DNA of 64,000 nt from Rhizopus sp. PT2906 (lineage: Eukaryota > Mucoromycota > Mucoromycetes > Mucorales > Rhizopodaceae). Shown one piece after another: positions 1 through 11,944 of the stretch. Within the stretch, counting starts at the first letter, position 1. Each line of letters begins with the position of its first letter. Location of the stretch: NCBI GenBank assembly GCA_025529335.1, contig JAMYHX010000176.1, positions 1 to 64,000 on the forward strand. The letters are read 5' to 3'. The notes under the pieces are model-generated. The model did not search any database. It was given only the letters and a program-made list of their open reading frames with translations, and was not told the origin of the DNA. The translations under genes were made by a program, and so were the position numbers.

Positions 1-479
1 AACAGATCTTATAGTAGCATTGGGTTCAACTCTAGATATTGTATTTAAGCACTGAATAGTAGCGTGGATACTACAACGAGAGAGAGAACCCAATATTACA
101 AACAGCGTCATTTTATATGAAAACAGAATTATTAAGGAACCGATTTAATTGTGGCCAATGATAGTTGGACATGTCGCGTTATACATATATATTAATAATA
201 TGCATTGTTGTCAGTATCTTTGTATTATTCCTTCTTAGAGTATAGATTTATAGTAATCTCATACGACAAGATTAAGTATTTATAGGGTAAATACGACAAG
301 TTGCTTAGGTTTGTCTGGGGAATCTTTCTATCAGTGCTGATGCTAATAATTAGGCCAAGTCAGTGTATGTAAAGCGCAACGTTTACCTGGCCTGTCGGTG
401 AGTAAATGAAAGTCATTCGCATTTGTACAAAAAGAAAATTGAAGAGAAGCTTGTTACAAAAATAAAGAGAATATATATT
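1..479. other. Intergenic, possible decayed tail of the MLH1 relic
   Basis: No confident gene. A minus-strand open frame reaches down to 360 and continues the MLH1-like C-terminal homology. Its last part no longer aligns with the conserved MLH1 end (the usual terminal ...FERC), so the 3' end of the relic is unclear. Nothing else is recognised. Confidence 0.5.
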
Positions 480-3076
480 TATTATATATTGTGAAAGAGT
501 ATAAAGATTCAGTTCATGTCCAGATTTGGGAAATCTAACAATAAAGTAACATGATGACCCAACATATCTTGGAACACAGAACTTACTTTGACGAATGGCC
601 TTTAAAACTAGTTCACATTGACCTTTGCTGCAGCTACAATAGAATAACCCAAATTCTCTAGCTAATACATACAAACAGTTGAGTTCATCATCACAGTCAA
701 CCTAGATATAATTCAAACTCTTTTCAATATTCTTCTAGTCTTTTTTTTTCTCACTTATCTGTATGGCTATATTGTGGAGAAAGATGGGAAGTTTATTCAG
801 TGATGGCACATAGCCTTTTATCGCCATAGGCAAGGACACAATCTGTATATTCTTAGTTACTGGGAACTTGAAATAAGCGTTTAGTATTCCTCGATGGAGA
901 ACAATCGTTTTGACCATATCCCTTCTTTCATCTTCGTCCTGTGACACCAATTCAAGCATATCTCGAATTGGTAGAGGCAATGATAATTTAATTTTTTCCA
1001 AGTTGACCAAGTTGACTAATAAATATCTGGTAGAAGAACTCCTCACTGTTATTTTATAAAGAAGGTTAGTCTTTCCCATATCTTTTTATACACGCGCTTC
1101 TCTCTTACCTGATGACTGAAGGATTCATGAGAAAGTAACGGTCTTTTGAAGTTGCCATTGTTAAATTGTCGTCTATATAGTGGACAAGTTGTTGACTTGC
1201 TATCAGCTTGCTTATGTCTAATGGCAAAAACATAAGATAAGCACAATTTACTTCAACCCTTACTTTTGTCTTCGAAAGCTTTAATCTCCCTACAAAGTGT
1301 TTGAATACTTTCTAAATCTTTAATAGTTTCCATATCCTCTTTTTTCTTTTCAGCCCGTCTTATCATATCAGGAACTACATTATCACTACCAGAGTCATTG
1401 TGCACAAAAGATATAGGCAAACTTAACATAGTTTTTTCACTCTCCTTGCTGCTACTGCCATTTGACATATTCTTTTGAAAAACTAGAGGCTTTTCGTTGT
1501 ATACAGTGATCTTTTGTCATTCGCTTGTAAGCTTTGATATATTCTGTTTCAAACGCAAGGAATTGGGTTCATTTTTGATCTTGTCATTTTCTGTTATCTT
1601 GAAGCAGTGATCTAGTATTGATTGCTACACCGTGTTAAAACATAAAGTAACAATATCTATCTTTACACACTTCTTTCAGTGGTATAAAGGCCTTGATGCC
1701 TGTATTTTTTGAGAGAGAAGACTTGAGAGCATCATGTAGAATCTGAATTATCTCTTGAATAATGTCTTCTTCATGTAACAATCGAATCTTACTCGTCAAC
1801 GATTTAAATTAGATGTAAAGTATGAGTTATTTTACCTTATTTTTAGTAGGATGAATATTTGCATCCATTTTGTCCTGACGGATATGTAAACTAACATACA
1901 AAAGTGAAGGGCTATAGTTCTCGTCAATGTCTTTATAAACTTTTGTTAGACTCTTCTTTATCTGAATATTCTCCACAAAGCTATCTACTCAAATAATTGA
2001 ATTCTTTGTTATTCATTGAGAAGTTAGAGCACCTTACTATTAACAAAAGTAATAAATATAAGTGATTTAGCCTTTTCTATGTTAGGATTTGTTTTAATGG
2101 TTGAATAAAGCAATTTGAGCGAAAAGTCCTTGCTTGCATGCTCTAGGATTTCTATATGTGTCGAGATAGATTTTCCATATACTTTTTGCAGTCTTGCTAT
2201 TTCGTCAGATGTAGATGCGCAAAGTAGATCAGTAACGGCGTTCTGAATGAGGAATAACTAAAATTGCTGACTTATTACAGTATGCTTATCCTACTTGTTT
2301 TAAAGTAAATCCATGTTGGTAATGATGTACTGCGTAACTTTCAACGCATCTTTAGATTTCCTTATATCCTTCAAGCGGTGATTTGAACGATTTTCGTCTT
2401 TGGGTTATATTTGCAAATAAGCTTTGAGCCTGAAAACACACATGGTGAATTATGCATTGAAATAAACAATTTTTAACTTACCATGACCGTAGTCCCATCA
2501 TTACTTGCACATGACATTGCCTTGCATACAAGTTTACCGTCTTTATAAATGGCTCTAGAAGTAAATGCACAAGCTTTTGATTTAGAAAGACAGCATAAAA
2601 TTGTATATACTTACTAGTATCTGCAAAGGCTTTTGTCCGTTTTTGAAACAACAGTTACATCTGCAACATAGGATATAGTTACAAGAGCCTCCCCAAGAAA
2701 TCTAAAGGCATTCAAAAAAGACAAGTCTCGAAAATCTTTGATTTTTCTTGTCGCATGTCGTTCACAGACCAGAGGCAGATCTTCAAACTGGAGGAGGATA
2801 TTGGATATAAAGAGGAGAGATATCAATATCTTACGTGAATTCCATGCCCATCATCTTTGATCTTTACAAGTTCAAGATCACCTGCTATTATTGTGATATG
2901 AATATGATTTGAGCCAGCATCTAGACTGTTCTCCATAATTTATATAACCACATTAACAGGACGCTGGGTTATCTGATTTACAAGTTTATGATTCGTATAT
3001 GCTTAATTGACTGCACACATACTTCTCCTGCTGCTATTCTATTGATGGTAGATGTATCTAATTGGTTTATATGCAT
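480..3076 (-). pseudogene. mlh1: MLH1 (MutL homologue 1) mismatch-repair pseudogene
   Basis: MLH1 pairs with PMS1/PMS2 in nuclear mismatch repair. Collinear homology runs over the whole length: the N-terminus has RIAAGEV, then QRP, ENSLDAG, a degenerate DDGHGI (DNGxGI motif) and LVCERHATRK; the middle has HPTK; the C-terminus has LSLPLPIRDML, IKGYVPSLNKLPIFL and a DCDDE block like the MLH1 C-terminal domain. It is broken. The codon of the catalytic ATPase glutamate (KEL/KEM before IEN) is TAA at 2940-2942. The GFRGEAL motif carries a 6-nt insertion (aagaaa on the plus strand, 2695-2700). Further in-frame stops lie at 2352-2354 and 1517-1519, and the linker region near 1050-1260 is out of frame. 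Intron-like gaps (for example GTATGT...CAG after the AAGE codons) are still recognisable. The start lies only 170 bp from the divergent MT-A70 gene. Assembly error is possible but would have to strike several times. A functional copy elsewhere cannot be excluded. Confidence 0.85.
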
Positions 3077-3246
3077 AACAAAAAGAAAGGTAAAGAGAGG
3101 GTGCATAATATGTTGTCCACATTTCTAAACTTTTACTAAAAAAAGGTACGCGTCGCGCGGCCATTCAAAATGGACACGTCTTTTTATTTTTTCGTGTTGT
3201 ACCTTTTGCTTCCTCTATTTTTTTTTCTCCTCTCAAAAAGAAAAAA
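3077..3246. promoter_or_regulatory. Short divergent intergenic promoter region
   Basis: Only 170 bp separate the MLH1 relic start (3076, minus) from the MT-A70 start (3247, plus). The piece holds T-rich tracts (about 3182-3230) next to the plus-strand start. No clear TATA box is seen. It must have served both genes when MLH1 was intact. Confidence 0.5.
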
Positions 3247-4876
3247 ATGAGCGATCGTCCAAAGAGAAAGAGAAGACAGACACCAAAGACAAAAGTGAGG
3301 TAAGGAACTATATCAAATCATTCTCGATCGTCTTTTTCTTATTCTGTATAGTGCTGCACATTATGTTGGGTACGTCGAAGATGGAGAATCAGTAGAGGCC
3401 ATTATGAAGAAATTTGAAGAATTAGAACGAATTGAAAAGGAATTCTCAGCCATGAAAGTAGATAATCCCTCAGAAGACGAACAAAAGAACTTGACTGAAG
3501 AACAGCTTGAAGAAATATTCAAACGTACTTCTGCCTTTACTGTAAAAAGCACTACAATCGATAGGGATACTATTGAAGATTTGGATGCTCTGGATCTTTG
3601 GGAGATAGAATACAAGGATGGAGATACAAATGAATTTTATGAAGAAGAGTAAAGGGTTGTGAATTATATTTTCCAATTACTGATCAAAATTGTTTCTTTA
3701 TAGTGAATATCATTATGTGGATGAAAGCTTTTGGGATGAAGAATTTGGTGAAAAGCCAGCCAGAAAGGGAAAGCAAATACGTTCGTTAAGAGAACAAAAG
3801 CCGCTAGTGGCTAAAGGACGTGGTGTAGATAGAGAGAGCATTATTGCTAAATACAAGATTATGCAGGTGCAAGTGCAAGATAGAAACGGCAATTACTTTA
3901 CAATCAAGAAACGAGTCAGTAACGTAGACCCTAGTTTACCAACCTATGTAAAAATACCACCAAGGCCCATTCCTATGTCGTGGGCGCATTCAATAAAATC
4001 AATATCAAAATGTCCAAAGGAAATAGTAGGCTCGAGGTAATGACGACAAGCATAATATGTAAACATTGCTCATTCCGATATAAAGGTACTATGAAGTGGA
4101 CAGTATTGTATCAACAGATCTTACACAGTACGGGACTGATTTCAATGCGGTATACATGGATCCACCCTTCTTGTTACCAGGAGAGGAGCCAGTGGCGGGA
4201 AAAATAACTATTGATGACTTTGTAAGTGTTTATAAAGATAAAAACCGGCTTATCAATTGACCGAGGTTATGATAGAGTGCATTAAACGTAGCAGATATTG
4301 TCAAAACGGGATTCTTATTTATTTGGTTAGAAAAGGAGTGGATACAAAAAGTAGTGACTATAACAGCAAAATGGGGATTTAAATACGTGGAGAATTTCTG
4401 CTGGATAAAAAAAGATGTCAATAACCAAATACATAAAAGCCCATATAGATACTTTAATAAAAGCAAATTGAGTTTGTTAATATTTAGAAAAGAAGGTGAC
4501 ATTGAACTGCGTCACCAGCGTAATCCAGATTGTGTATTTGATTTTATACGCCCAAAGCTACCAGGTAACAAAATAATAAACGGGTATCAAATGACTAACT
4601 CAAGCAATCGTGTGGATAGATGAAATTAGTGAAAAGAAACCACCATTCATGTATAAGGTTATAGAAACATTACTTCCAACCGCAAATTATCACATAGAAA
4701 ATAATCCCAATGGTGAACGGCTGCTTGAACTGTAAGTGTATACTCAGATCAACCTTTTCTCAATTGAAGCTCACAATCAGTTTCATAGGTGGGCTAAAAA
4801 GGGACAAAGGCGTCAAGGTTGGACAGCTGTTGTGGAAAAATTAAAAAATACAACTGCGTGTAACACAAGTTGCTAG
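3247..4876 (+). CDS. MT-A70 family N6-adenine methyltransferase
   Basis: Predicted SAM-dependent adenine-N6 methyltransferase of the MT-A70 (METTL3/METTL4/MTA1) superfamily. In early-diverging fungi such enzymes are linked to DNA 6mA, but an RNA target cannot be excluded. Seven exons give 440 residues in phase: 3247-3299, 3352-3648, 3704-4036, 4086-4221, 4276-4564, 4605-4731, 4789-4876, all GT-AG. The N-terminus is basic (KRKRRQ), then acidic and coiled (about 25-115). The catalytic half has YMDPPFLLPGEEP (DPPF near residue 253, where METTL3/4 have DPPW), then GFLFIWLEKEW, ENFCWIKKDVNNQ, SKLSLLIFRK, ELRHQRNPD and, at the end, RRQGW. These are typical MT-A70 blocks. DPPF still fits the [DNS]PP[YFW] amino-methyltransferase motif, so activity is plausible. 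No frame break is seen. The gene is divergent from the dead MLH1 gene. Confidence 0.85.
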
Positions 4877-6028
4877 GAGACCGAGTAAAATAAAAACTGA
4901 TCCGTAGATCCTTTTCTTTCTTCCTCATTATGCAGTTACTGTATTCTAAGTACCTTTTATTCAACCAATGTCCTTGTGCTTGAATATATTATGGGTTTTT
5001 TTTTTTTGAAAATTAAACTATGAGAAAATGTCTTTAACTAAACGAGGATAATTGTTTGGCAAATTATTATTGATTTAAAAACACAACGAAAGCATAATTA
5101 TGGATGAATAAAGACATCACACCTATCATCAAAAGTATTTATCTTTTATAAAGGTCCATTTAAAACAATGGCTATGAGAGTAAATGTGCGCGTAAACACG
5201 GACCTTTTGCAATTATCGTAGGCAAGAGCATTTGATTGTGATTGTGGTAGATGCAAATCGTAAAAAAAAAAAGTCGAATGAGTGGTACTCAGAATTTCAA
5301 TGCGAGTAAGAACTCGCTTTTTCTACGTCTGAAGCTACTAAACAACTTGGGTTTATTCTCTGAAACTCTAAGCTTTTTCGCTATAGATTTAACTAGTTTA
5401 TGTTTTAAAGTGCAATGCCAAGCAAACAAAGTTTAATGATGTGAAGACACTCCATAGGAGCATTATTGAAGTCAGTAAAGTAGTATCTTTGCTTTTTTCA
5501 ATATGTCGTAAATCAACTTGACACCTGTTTAAATAGACAATTTGTTAGATGCATTGTTATGCTCCTATTACATTAACCAAAAGTAGTCAAAGAAGGGAGT
5601 AACAGGATTTCCTTTTTTGGGGTAAACTCAACTAGAAAAGTCAGAGATCAGGTTGATGGGCTGAAATTGAAAGTAGCGCGGCTCATGGAATTGGTATCAC
5701 ATTAGTATTTGGCTGAGGTTAACAAGGGTAAGAACGACTAAAGGTAAAGTGAAACTAGAAGCAAGATAGTGTTAGTAGACTATGGCTATAAAAAAAAAAG
5801 GATTGCCATATATGTTAGAAAAGATCAAATTGCATAAATGTTTCGATATTTTGTTCAAGTCCATTTTAATTGGCTTCCATTTTAAACACTTGAAATGGAA
5901 AAATTAAGCAGTAATAATAATAATAATGAGATGATTGAAAATTTTTACTCTCTCTCTCTCTTTCACCTTTCTTTTTCTCCCTCTCTCTCTTTCTCTCTCT
6001 TTCTTTTTTTTATAGAAAGTGATATAAA
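4877..6028. other. Intergenic; CT-rich leader at its end
   Basis: No gene recognised. Holds short A and T runs and, at about 5948-6015, a strongly pyrimidine-rich stretch (CTCTCT/TTTCTC) directly upstream of the calmodulin-like start. This is typical of fungal core promoters and 5' leaders. Confidence 0.5.
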
Positions 6029-6678
6029 ATGGTAAGGGTCCTTTTTGAGAAGATTTTGCATCTTTGTAAAACAGCAAGGGTTCTTATAGAGTGATCAACT
6101 TTCACAAGAACAAATTGCTGAATATCGTGAAGCCTTTCAATTGTTTGATAAAAATGGTGACGGTAGCATCAGTGCCAACGAACTTGGTGTCGTTCTTCGT
6201 TCATTTGGTATGAATCCTAGTGAATCTGAACTTCAGGATATGGTTTGTGTTTAGGATAATAGGAAAAAAAAGGCGGCTTGTTAATAATGATGTAACCAGG
6301 TCAACGATGTTGATGCTGATGGAAATGGTCAAATAGATTTTAACGAATTCCTCGGTCTTGTCAAAAACTTGAAGAGTGACCATGATACTGATGATCTTCA
6401 AGAAGCATTCAAGTAAGTTATATCATATACAGACATAAATACATGCATGTATACACGTACACACAGACATTCTCAATACAAATCAAATGTCACATCACAG
6501 AGTTTTTGATGCAGATGGAAATGGTGTCATTGATCGTGAAGAACTACACAAAGTTATGTCATCACTGAATGAGACTTTAACAGAAGAAGAATTAGATGCT
6601 ATGATCAAAGAAGCCGATAGTAATGGAGATGGTAAAATAAGTTTTGAAGAATTTAAGGCTATGATGGGCGGAAGATAA
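6029..6678 (+). CDS. Calmodulin-like EF-hand calcium sensor
   Basis: Four exons (6029-6031, 6090-6242, 6300-6412, 6501-6678) join in phase to 148 residues, the exact calmodulin length. The first exon is only the ATG, an arrangement also seen in other calmodulin genes. Four EF-hand loops are complete: DKNGDGSISANE, DADGNGQIDFNE, DADGNGVIDREE and DSNGDGKISFEE, each with acidic positions 1, 3 and 12. The start MSDQLSQEQIAEYREAFQLF parallels the usual [20 protein letters not shown], but many other positions differ, and the end is MMGGR. It may be a calmodulin paralogue rather than the main essential calmodulin. Likely a cytosolic calcium sensor for kinases and calcineurin. Confidence 0.9.
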
Positions 6679-7652
6679 ACTATGTTCAACTCTTTGGAAA
6701 ACACTTCATTCAAAATAAACTTTCACTCAGATTACCCGGAATCAAAACTTGTCCTTGCTCTTATAAAAGGAGGCTTCCAAACCTGTGAGGATCGTTTTAG
6801 GCGGATAAATATATTTTAGCCTTTAACGATCATATATCTTTTACTTGATCTTACTTCTCGAAAGAACTTTTATCGAGCCAATGTAATTCATAAACTATTT
6901 CTTCGTCCAATTTTTGACAGCGATGATCTTAAGGGGTTTTTGTTAGAGAGGATGGTCTAGGATGAATGTATAACGAAGATGAAAGTGATACAATGGATGG
7001 GAAGGAAGGCACAAGGGAGTCCATTCAAGATGGAGACTTTAGCATCCTTGGAGCAATGGCGCGCATAACTGTTGAAGCTTGATCTAGCCTTTCATGAACC
7101 AGAAAAGGTAGACATTGTTTGAAAGAGTTGGAAAATAAACTAGATAGCCTTACATGTACAAAAGAAAGATGCCTGTAGTATTAGCTTATCTTCTGGGTGT
7201 ATGTAACGTTGGCCATTTTTACTACACCACAGGTTTATTTCAATGAAGTTAAAAGTAATCAAGCATAAAAGCTGTCATAGTATTCTTTGCATATTCCGTC
7301 ACAGGCGCTTTCAAGTGTTTATTTGTTTGATATAATATTAAAAGAGCTTATTTCGAAGGCACGAGATAAAGAGTCAACGACTTTTAATCTTCGCTCCAGA
7401 CGTCAGAAAATCATTGACTGTGCCGTCAATGGAATCTTCATGTTTGGCGACTGGCTGTTCTGGAGGAAGATCAAAAAATAAATGAAAAATTGAGCCAATC
7501 AGTTTTAGCAATATGTCTTTACTGCTGATCTGTCGACTTATCCTCTTTTAGATTTGGGGCAATCTGAGTGAAAGTTTATTTTGAATGAGCGAAACTTTGG
7601 AAGTGACAGGCCCCTCCCAATATGGCTGTATTTTTTCATTTTTTCAGCTGCA
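6679..7652. other. Intergenic with weak open frames
   Basis: No supported gene. A plus-strand frame at 7287-7481 (64 aa) and fragments near 6985-7060 look faintly coding but match nothing I recognise and lack clear splice partners. They may be decayed repeats. Confidence 0.3.
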
Positions 7653-9543
7653 ATGAAGAGCATGTCTAATATCCCTAAAGTCTTGACTATTGCAGGCAGT
7701 GACAGTGGAGGGTAATACAATAATAAGCAAAGTATAAAACAGAGCTTATAATATATTTATAGAGGTGCAGGCATCCAAGCAGACATAAAAACATTGACAT
7801 CACTTCGTGTTTATGCAACTTCAGTCATTACTTCAGTAACATCTCAAAATACACTAGGTGTTGACGGCATCCATGATATTCCTCCAGAATTTGTGGTAAA
7901 GCAGCTAACAGCCGTGTTGAGCGATATTGGCACAGACGCAGTAAAGATTGGCATGCTCTCTTCAGCTGCCATTATCAATTCTGTTGCTACTACCTTGAAG
8001 CAATTCCCAGAGCAAGCAAGATATGTTGTCCTTGACCCTGTCATGATATCTACGAGCGGGTCTCGTTTGTTAGCAGCGGATGCCATTCATGCTCTTGTAA
8101 CAACTTTATTACCTCTAACTTACATTCTGACCCCAAATGTTCCTGAAGCAGAGGTACTCTTAAACTTACCAGCCGGATCTATTTCCACACTTGAAGCTAT
8201 GCGTTCAGCAGCCAAGAGTATTGCAAGCTTAGGCCCAAAATTTGTACTAGTAAAGGGCGGTCATTTGCCGTTTGACATGAACGGAAAAAAACAAGTCATT
8301 GACGTACTTTATGACAGCACAAAAGATGTATTCTTTGAAATCGTTAATGGATTTGTTGATACCAGAAACACCCACGGTACTGGATGCACACTATCTGCAG
8401 CTTTAGCTGGTGAATTAGCAAAGGGATCCACCGGTAAAAAGACTACATTTACTATGACAAAATGACGGAGAGAGCAATACTAACAATAGCTTATAGTCGA
8501 AATTGCTTGTACAAACGCCATTCGCTACGTTAAAGTAGCCATCAATCAAGCTCTTCCTGCGATTGGTAAGGGCAGTGGACCGATCAATCACTTTCATCCT
8601 TTAAGATGGTCACCATATGAAGGGTAAAGTAATAAAAAGGCATTTTAAAGCACATATTGAATGCAAAGATATTGGAAAATTAACACAGATGATTCAAATC
8701 TTATCTAGCAAGACTCTATTGACAGCCATAAAAGAAAAGTTACCAAAGAATCTGTGGTTTGAATTCATCCACCATCCCTTTGTGCGCGGTATTGCTGATG
8801 GGACCTTACCTACCGAATCCTTCGTTTACTATCTCAAGCAAGATTATCTTTATCTACAGCACTATGCAAGAGCAGCGGCTCTTGCCTCTTACAAATGTTT
8901 GTATATCTATTTGTTTTTATTGACTAATGTATTCAATTGTTATTTGTAGCCAAAACAATGATAGACATCGAAGCAAATGCAGCTATTGTACTCCATATCG
9001 CTAAAGAGTCACAATTGCACTTGGACTACTGCGCCAAGTGGGGTATAACAAAGGAGGAGGTACTCAATACTCCTGAAAGCGTGTACAATGCAGCTTATAC
9101 TCGATATGTCTTGGACAAGGGAATGTCTGGCGACTTACTTGACTTGAAGGCAGCTATGGCACCTTGCCTGATTGGATATGGAGAGATTGGATTCATGCTG
9201 TTCAATGATCCTGCAACAAAACGAGGCAAGTGCCCAACAAATACTCTTTTTCAACCATCGTAACTCATTGTCTATATTTATATTTTAGAAGGAAACCCTT
9301 ATTGGGATTGGATTTGTCAATATGCCGCTGATGACTATCAAAAAGCGGTGCTAAGAGGAATAGGTAAGCTACTTAAGTGAAAGCGTTTTGTGTTAATGCT
9401 TAATGATTGTAGACGAGCTTGAAGCATTGGCAGAACATAGCATATCTTCATCAGAGGCCCGATTTAAGGAAGTATGTAGTACATTTGAGCAGGCTGTTCG
9501 TTTAGAAATTATGTTTTGGGAGATGGGTATCCGTCAATGCTAA
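7653..9543 (+). CDS. THI20: Bifunctional HMP/HMP-P kinase and TenA-type thiaminase II
   Basis: Thiamine-pathway enzyme. The N-terminal ThiD domain phosphorylates hydroxymethylpyrimidine and its monophosphate. The C-terminal TenA domain hydrolyses or salvages pyrimidine precursors. Seven exons join in phase to 508 residues: 7653-7711, 7763-8433, 8497-8623, 8709-8896, 8950-9225, 9289-9363, 9413-9543. ThiD marks: TIAGSDSGGGAGIQADIKT near the start, LDPVMIST, GTGCTLSAAL. TenA marks (from about residue 286): WFEFIHHPFV, YYLKQDYLYL, APCLIGYGEIG with the catalytic Cys near 420, GNPYWDWI, and FWEMGI near the C-terminus. The fourth intron must use the acceptor at 8707-8708 to keep the frame. The fifth intron starts with GCAAGT, a GC-AG intron. 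A second ATG at 7662 is an alternative start. Fusion as in yeast Thi20/21/22. Confidence 0.93.
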
Positions 9544-10318
9544 TGTGCCCATAGCTTACCCACTTTATTGTTATTTACCTGTTGTTCAAGTTAGAACTCA
9601 ATAAATATTCCAAAATGTCAGCACATTGACTTGTGCGCCAACACATGAACAACACCTTTATATTTCCTTGTAAAAATCTTCTACATCTATTGTATCAGTT
9701 CATGCTTATTGTATTTGTATAACCACTGAAACTGTCAAAAGAGTAGATTTGGGGGGTATTATTGTACAAGTAGTCCTTACCGTAATAGCAGATGATAGCT
9801 TCTTCTTAATGAAAGTTGTTGAACCATATGAAATCTATCAATATGCGTTAATGATGAAAAAAAGAAAGAAAAAGGGTTTAAATGAACCCTTTAAATACCT
9901 TTCCAATTTTTATTCTTTTTCTTGATTGGCACCTTTTGTTTATGCCTCATTTATGCTCCTGTTCTGTTCACATGGACAAATTTCTCCTTTTTTTTTGTCT
10001 ATCTTTCTCTCTCTTTGTATGTAATCTACATTAATAGTTGTTGTCCAGTATTACTAATAACCAAAATCTTAGCGCATAGACAGTTGAGCATAGAAAAAAT
10101 AATATGAACTCCTGCTTATGAAGGGAACCTGCACTTTCATCCAATAAAATTAAATTTTCAGGTTCAGTTAAATTTAGACTTCATACATCCTGCAAATTTA
10201 GCTAGTGTTTACAGTACCATTGATACCCAATTAACAAGTAGCCTCCAAGAGAGGGTAATTAAGGACATATACAGATAGATGTAAGCGGTAACTGTAAGAA
10301 ACAGCAGTTAGTACAATA
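9544..10318. other. Intergenic
   Basis: AT-rich spacer with A and T tracts. Nothing recognised. Confidence 0.5.
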
Positions 10319-11483
10319 GTGGACTTACTCATGGTTTTAAATAGTCTTCAACATGTTTTCAAAAGTCATATGCTTACAGATAATTATTTTTTAAACTGCT
10401 CTGAAATGTCAACAACTACAAAGTACTGGAGTCCAATACTTGAATCCTACTTTGGTAAAAAAAAAAACATAATTATTTGTATAGTGGTAAGTTATATAAT
10501 GTATTTTATTTATTCGTACCTACTGGTCGCAATTTTTTAAGCAGGGGGTGATACTTCTTCAATTAACTGCAAAATTTTGAACCTGAATTATAAGCTTGAT
10601 TTATATATGGTCGCAGGTACTGAACGAGGTCCAGTTGAAGCTGCCATTGGTGATTTTGCTAGCGATAAAGCTACTAAAAGAAAACTATATCATGACAAAT
10701 TGAAATCAGTGTTGGCATCAAAGTGTCACTTGAATGCTTTAATTGAAAAACTTAGCTTTTTATCTGCCGGTCAAGTAAGCAATCTACGGTTATCTTGACG
10801 TGTTAAGTGAGATAATCATTATAATACTCTATATATGACAGTAGAGTATACACTCTACTTTACACTCCTCTATCGCACCTGATAATAATAATAATAACTA
10901 TGGTAGCTACTAGTATAACAATAATAACATAAGCATAAATAATCACATTGATCACATTTATCATGTTGACAACATGAATACTCCCTATAAAACGCACACA
11001 GGCCTTATTTTAATAATATTCAGTTCTTCTTGATAAAGAATGTAATTCGCAAGAGGTCAACTTAATAGCCTTTTACAATAACAAAGCTGAATACGACATA
11101 TCTATATTACAAGTGATGGAGCAAAACATTTCGTTGTACATCTTGTTCTCTATCGACAAACAAGTTTATGCTGTACAAAATGAAATAGATGCAGAATATC
11201 CTAGAAACATTAGAAAGGTTCGAGATGGAAGTATTGCTAAAATTCTTAATCTATTTGAGCATGTTGCTGTAAGCAGGATAAAAGACAAAAAAAAAACTGC
11301 AAGACCTTGGGTTTTTGACATGTTTCTGTAGTACTTCATAGAGAGCATTGAAGAAGACATAAGAACTATTCCCGTGATACAAGTAACAAGATGAAGGCTA
11401 TAACAGGTGAAAGCCAGAGTCGTAAGTTTAAAGCTGAAGAATGGACTTCTGAAATGAAATGGGAACCTTGCTTCGTTGAATAA
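10319..11483 (+). pseudogene. Disrupted uncharacterised gene, split by a solo LTR
   Basis: A plus-strand gene of unknown function, broken by an LTR at 10796-11098. The left part reads from a start near 10319/10331 (MVLNSLQHVFKSHML) through an intron-like gap near 10488-10543 into KLDLYMVAGTERG and ends ...QVSNLRLS. After the LTR it continues ILQVMEQNISLYIL... AEYPRNIRKVRDGSIAKIL. Taking out the LTR and one TATCT copy joins the two frames without a gap. Downstream, after a possible intron from about 11269, the terminal block RKFKAEEWTSEMKWEPCF is in another frame behind a TGA, so the 3' end is also decayed. I do not recognise a domain. It resembles a lineage-specific repeated gene family, but this is only an impression. 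Confidence 0.6.
10796..11098 (+). mobile_element. Solo LTR of an LTR retrotransposon (copy 1)
   Basis: 303 bp, starting TGACGTGTT and ending ATACGACA (TG...CA). It is flanked by the 5-bp duplication TATCT (10791-10795 and 11099-11103). It is homologous along its whole length to 41512-41810. Inside are a hairpin-like GTAGAGTATACACTCTAC, a (TAA)n stretch, a TATA box (TATAAAA, 10986-10992) and a TAAAGAAT polyadenylation-like site. No internal gag-pol region is present, so recombination left only one LTR. Orientation is given by the TATA to polyadenylation order. Confidence 0.88.
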
Positions 11484-11944
11484 TATTAAGAGCTTTCGGG
11501 TACATTTATGAACATATCAAAATCTTTTTTTATACCTTAATTATATGAATATCTGTTTTTTTTTCTTCTTCTTTTTATTAGGTTTGCATTTAAACATATC
11601 ATTCCAAATAAGTCCTGTTAAGAGAAGAGCAACAGTTCTTACAATACTTCTTCGTTGCCCCTTTCTGGATTGTTTCTTTTTCTTCTCTATCCCTTTCCTC
11701 CCCTTTCTCTGTTATCCATTCACAGTTATTTTCATCATATCTTCTTTATAGCATTACAGACAAAAATTATGGAATGATTTGGTAGGGCCTAATAATCAAA
11801 TCTCTAATTTCGTGACTTTAAATTTGTCGAGTATTAAGATTTATTCCCAAAATAAAAAAGTTTTTCCACTCCCTGTATTATTTAAATTCATTTGACAGGA
11901 GATCTCACATTGCATCAGTCACAGACGTATTCCTTGCTTTTGTA
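11484..11944. other. Intergenic / PPR gene upstream region
   Basis: Pyrimidine-rich stretches (11550-11580, 11670-11710) upstream of the PPR gene. No other feature recognised. Confidence 0.4.
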
